This document shows, in pieces, positions 60,032-64,000 of a stretch of 64,000 nucleotides of DNA. This stretch comes from Bartonella taylorii 8TBB (GTDB taxonomy: Bacteria; Pseudomonadota; Alphaproteobacteria; Rhizobiales; Rhizobiaceae): contig NZ_CADEAG010000006.1 in assembly GCF_902825155.1 (NCBI RefSeq), positions 62,001 through 126,000 on the forward strand, read 5' to 3'. Each line of letters starts with the position of its first letter. The first letter of the stretch is position 1. The notes below the pieces were generated by a model that searched no databases, was not told the DNA's origin, and saw only the letters and a list, made by a program, of their open reading frames with translations. The position numbers and the translations under genes were made by a program.

Positions 60032-61550
60032 AATCTTACAAGGGGTATAGACTTATTAACTGTATATCTCTCTTGTTATGTTGATTATGTACAATCTCAA
60101 GAACCCTTTACCATGCGATATTCTAAAAAGAGAGGATTTAAACTTTTAAATACTCCACTCTGGATTGCTTTAAGACTTTAAAAAATCCCATTTTGTCTTT
60201 AGTTTTGAGCCAAGATATATCAAGTGATGTGTGGTATTGATAATCACATAGTCAATGGATCAATCAATTTTCAAACGCACCGTTTTGAAAGCAATGGGGC
60301 GGATTACCTACGCTTTAAACAATAGCTTTCAAAAATTCTGACGACAACAGATTAATTTGATACAATGTATTTTGAAAGAGTACACCACATGTAAGTACCG
60401 ATACTACCTATGTTTACGCTGGCTTTTCAGTGACTTTAACAGCTTGGTGTGAGTATAACAGAATTCCTTATAAGAGCATTCCTATTTTAAAAATTAAAAG
60501 GCAACAACAGGAAAAGGTAATTTGGCACTTCAAACAAATTATCATCGATTAAGCACTTTGTAAATCCGTTGATATTTGGTCTCACTTATTTATCTCCTGT
60601 AGAGGAAAATATTTATATAAGATTGCGGATACACATGCTTTACACTAGTGTACCTCTTTTTCATAATCTTGAGGTATTAGTTTATTACAGCGGTTATTTT
60701 GTAAAAAGTTTGAAGCAGTATTAGATATCTTGCTTACAAAAGGATATATCATTCGTTTAACAAATGAGTGTCTGTAGAGATAATGAACTGACAAAGAGCT
60801 AAAAAATTGCAATGAAGATTTAGATAAGGTTTAAGAAAGAAAATCAAAAGCAGTACAAGCATGAGAAAACCAACTACATCTTCACAGATAAGAAAGCATT
60901 CCGAAAAAGTGAAATGGATTAGAACTAATCAAGAATATCAATTGCTTGAGGACTTCAAACCTGATGACGATTTCTTAATTGGAGAGAATTTTTCTCTAGA
61001 ACACGAGAAAATCAAGAGCAGAAAATTTAGATATTACTAGCATTCCAAAAGCAGGAACAAATGTAACCAAAACAGATGAACTGGAAACATGGTGCAATCG
61101 CATACAGAAGGCTGTTGAGAATTTAGAAAAAACGAAAAACTCTATCAAAAGCAGTGAAAATATGTGAACATAGCAACATCCATTAACCTTTATCTCTAGA
61201 GTAAAACTGATACCAGAAACAGAAAAACAAGCTTTTGACATCTGTTAGACTGTTCAAAATTTTTTGTGTTGAGAGCTTTTGTTGATGATATCGCCAATGT
61301 TCTTGATGTGCTGGAAGATGCTCTCTATGAAATAGTTGAGAACACACATCGTAAGGCTTTAGGAGATAAATTCATCTCATTCACGAGAATAGAAAAGCTT
61401 AGTGAAGAATATCAAGAAAAAACTTTGATAGGGAAAACTGGATAAGCTGAAGCTGATGTTTAATATCTTTGAGCTTGGCTTGCTTGAAATTCTTCCAAAG
61501 AACAGTAAAAAGACACCGTACAGAGCGATTGAGTAGTTTTAATACCATAT
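60032..61550 (+). pseudogene. phage-like coding fragments, heavily decayed
   Basis: No intact gene is left, but several protein-like stretches on the plus strand are clear enough to note: TVLKAMGRITYALNNSF (about 60280-60330); AGFSVTLTAWCEYNRIPYKS (about 60415-60480), like the helix-turn-helix of phage HNH-type proteins; KKFEAVLDILLTKGYIIRLT (about 60700-60760), like the DUF1376 replication-associated phage proteins; ETWCNRIQKAVENLEKTKN (about 61085-61150); FVDDIANVLDVLEDALYEIV (about 61275-61335); and KLDKLKLMFNIFELGLLEI (about 61440-61495). They lie in different frames with stops between. The family calls are tentative. Together they suggest a prophage or island early region. Confidence 0.4.
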
Positions 61551-62848
61551 TGGGTGTTAAAATTGCCCTGTACGGCTAAATATGAAGCAAATAGCCTCAC
61601 TAATAAATTAAGGATTAAAGCATCTATTCTTAACAAAACGTAAACAACCAACACAAAAAAAATTACTGCTATGGCTACCAATCACGCACCATAAAGATTT
61701 AGGGTTTCTGAATATTTTTATAACCTTTATAAACACCTAGACAACTCTAGAGAATATGAGAAATTCGATGGTAGACAATACCATGATATCCCTGATAGCA
61801 GAGACTTGAGTACAAAAGCGTAAGTGAAAGCGTAGGTTTATGGTACAACCGTAACCTAGAAATGTTATCAATGATGAACTGCTTATGAATGAGATTAACA
61901 AGGGAATCAAAAAATGTCAGGGGCTATCAGATATGTTTAAAAAATTGGAATTTTAATAATATACAGCACAGAATTTTTGGGTTTTCAATTTTTATAAATA
62001 GAGAAAAACAATAATTTCATTCAAACTGTTTTAATATTTTCATCTATTTTAGAGTAACAATCACTTTCTTAGCAGTTTTTTTAATTCTCTACTTTTTCAA
62101 GCGTGAAACTAGATCGATGCTATAATTACCGCATAATAATTTAAGACATGTTATAGAGCTTAATGCACAACGCTAAGATGATTTACAGATTCTGTTACTG
62201 CTAACCCTAATTCATCAAGCAATTTCTTTTTCAAAAGAGCACCACAGTTTAAAGTATCGTACATCACAGTATCATAATAATACCTCAAAAATAATGGTAA
62301 TCTTGATAATCAACAGGTTATATCTGTTAAAACAAACCGAAAAGTAACACGCCAATTTATCTTAACATGAATTGACTAATAGTTGTTAAAATCAACGAAT
62401 AAGCTTATATAAATGATATGGTTTAATTATTATTTGTATAGGTACAGATATTGTATCTAAAATTACCGAGTAATGTGATCCTCGCCCTGCCCCAAGATCT
62501 TAACTGTAATGAATAACTCTGTTTTCTGGCTTCTTTACGCAACTCCCTATATAGATTTTCATTCACCTTCCCATTTCTTCATAAAATTAATATTGTAAAA
62601 TAAATCTTAATTTCCAACAATAAATAGAGCAAAATTTGCTATATACTTTAAAAATGATATCTTTAGAGCATAAAAATTAGAAAAATAATTATATATAATT
62701 AAAAAAACTGACGAAATGATAAATATATTATTTTGTTTTTCAACTTCACATGACGACTTTATTTAAAATAATTATGTTATTGTTTTATCATAGATACCCA
62801 TAAAAAAATTTTAATTTATATATTAAGTTTAATGAATTTCTGCATTAT
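61551..62848. other. about 1.3-kb very AT-rich region without a gene
   Basis: No frame, RNA gene or repeat array is supported. A short stretch at about 61690-61815 reads EYFYNLYKHLDNSREYEKFD in one frame and may be another decayed coding fragment. At 62536-62592 there is a segment resembling 19844-19900. The left and right ends have base composition like the rest of the island. Confidence 0.4.
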
Positions 62849-63121
62849 TTGCACCAAAAGAGATATAAAATATTACTTAACAAAATGATGCTAATTGAGC
62901 GTCTTGGTGCTGATCTAGAAGACAAGACAATAACTTCTGATGCTGAAATAGTCGATTTTGGCATGACGACTTCTGATAGTTACAAAGGTATAGCACCCAA
63001 TCAGAAAGTAAAAAAAACTGAACGGCATTCTATTGTGGTTTTCAATCTACACTTTGCTAAAAAAGCATTTCAATACTTAAGAAAAAGCTCAATCTGCATT
63101 CCCTCATCTGTCACTGCTTAA
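62849..63121 (+). CDS. doubtful 90-codon open frame in the decayed region
   Basis: A frame that opens with TTG at 62849; ATGs at 62885 and 62888 are better starts but have no ribosome site. The middle reads LIERLGADLEDKTITSDAEI and VDFGMTTSDSYKGIAPNQK, which looks like real protein sequence, while the last part is less convincing. I do not recognise the family. It is probably the remnant of a larger protein of the island, less likely a small intact gene. Confidence 0.3.
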   Translation: MHQKRYKILLNKMMLIERLGADLEDKTITSDAEIVDFGMTTSDSYKGIAPNQKVKKTERHSIVVFNLHFAKKAFQYLRKSSICIPSSVTA

Positions 63122-63971
63122 AGTTACTCTATCGCCTCAGATACTACTGGCTATAGTAGACCTGTTAATTATAGTTTTCATTTTGATTGAAAAAATAAGT
63201 TAGAGAGAAAAAACATGTAAGGAAACGGCTTGAGCCAATTGATAAATTGGCCAATAAAATGTGAAAAAACGTTTTAATTTGTCGCCAGAAATCGCCAAAA
63301 ATTTGCTTTTTGTTTCTTATATCGGATAGCTTTATCTGCAAGATAATCTCAGTCAAGATCAGGATGATACTACACAAAAATATCTTGAAGTGGGAAACTA
63401 TTACTTAGCGCAATTTATGATGAAATGCTTATAATTTCTTATAATAACGTAAGGGAGAAATGAATAAAGATAGCAACAGGACCGTTTTTGAATATATAAA
63501 AGATTTTTTAAAAAGATCTATGTTTATACCGCAAATATAACTTTCATGCCATATTATAGTATCCTGTTCTAGAGGATTAATCACTTCCACATCTTGTTGG
63601 TTCACAGTATATTGCTCTTAATAGGTTGGATAAATATTTTATACAAAGCCTGTAAATTTCAAGCGTCATCTTGGATATTAATGTAACTTCTTTTCAAAAG
63701 CGATAAGTGTAGATTCTAAAGTATCTCATTTTGTTGGGTAATTTAAATCCAATAATCGGTTAATTTGTACTGAGTGAAATCCTAAAAGATACACAAGATT
63801 GGCTTTGCATCATTTTTTTCAACCATAGCATCATATACTGTAATTTTTAAAGTCACAAACGAATATACTTCAACGAAAAAATAGGTAATATCCAAAGAGA
63901 ATAGGACTACGATCTTGGAAATGTCCTATTTTGTTACTTGAAAAGATGAAAAGAAGGACTCTATTTTAAAT
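63122..63971. other. about 850-bp region without a gene
   Basis: The stretch has only short, broken frames on both strands. No tRNA, repeat array or terminator is recognised. It ends at a possible gene end on the minus strand. Confidence 0.4.
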
Positions 63972-64000
63972 TTAAGCGACCTTTTTAGCGGAGCTATCCA
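63972..64000 (-). CDS. possible C-terminal end of a gene running in from the right
   Basis: Read on the minus strand from the right edge, the last bases give DSSAKKVA and a TAA at 63972-63974. The lysine/alanine-rich tail would suit a small basic protein such as a ribosomal or DNA-binding protein. With nine codons this is only a hint. If true, it marks the right edge of the island and the return to core genome. Confidence 0.25.

Noticed and set aside
61460-61681. Open frame of 73 codons on minus in the island.
   Set aside because: It starts hydrophobic but overlaps plus-strand coding-like fragments, and the remainder has no protein-like pattern or ribosome site.

Overview
The window reads as chromosome from a small-genome, AT-rich alphaproteobacterium of the order Rhizobiales, most probably Bartonella. 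The basis is gene content and layout: an atpI-atpB-atpE-b'-b cluster, separate glyQ and glyS, a plant-type glutamate-cysteine ligase, RpoH followed by a Rhizobiales-type membrane protein and purA, zwf-pgl-edd, wide decayed intergenic gaps, and protein sequences close to those I know from Bartonella and its relatives. The genus is an inference from recognition, not from a database search.

Positions 1-56219 are mostly conserved core genome on both strands. Left to right: the start of an S49 peptidase gene, a TrmN6-like methyltransferase, polyprenyl diphosphate synthase, a TPR protein, glyQS, the ATP synthase F0 operon, der with a membrane TPR protein, an SLC13-type transporter, a large inner-membrane protein, nhaA, lysC, ubiG, a glutaredoxin, a ComF-type protein, a methyltransferase, a cystine-type symporter, gshA, rsmE, an AsmA-like protein, folD, the zwf-pgl-edd operon, a glutamine-synthetase-like/FAD-oxidase pair, tRNA-His, pyrD, mscL, a sensor kinase with a broken 5' end, an FtsK translocase without membrane anchor, an aldehyde dehydrogenase, a large-subunit pseudouridine synthase, rpoH, purA and serC. 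Functional groups include energy conversion (F0), glucose 6-phosphate oxidation (zwf, pgl, edd), glutathione/thiol metabolism (cystine uptake, gshA, glutaredoxin), and translation/rRNA modification.

Positions 56220-64000 are different. A tRNA-Phe gene is followed by a frameshifted AlpA/excisionase-like gene, a glycine-rich fragment, one intact MFS exporter, a heavily mutated C-terminal part of a type ISP restriction-modification enzyme, and about 4 kb of fragmentary phage-like coding sequence with almost no open frames. This looks like an old integrated element at tRNA-Phe that is being lost, with the MFS exporter as the only intact gene.

I found no complete new multi-gene system. The items most worth checking are the tRNA-Phe island and its surviving exporter, a plus-strand intrinsic terminator between purA and serC with no gene in front of it, a small unlisted membrane protein at 29393-29536, two small decayed genes at 26249-26782, the decayed front of the sensor kinase, and diverged repeats linking the island to intergenic DNA in the core.
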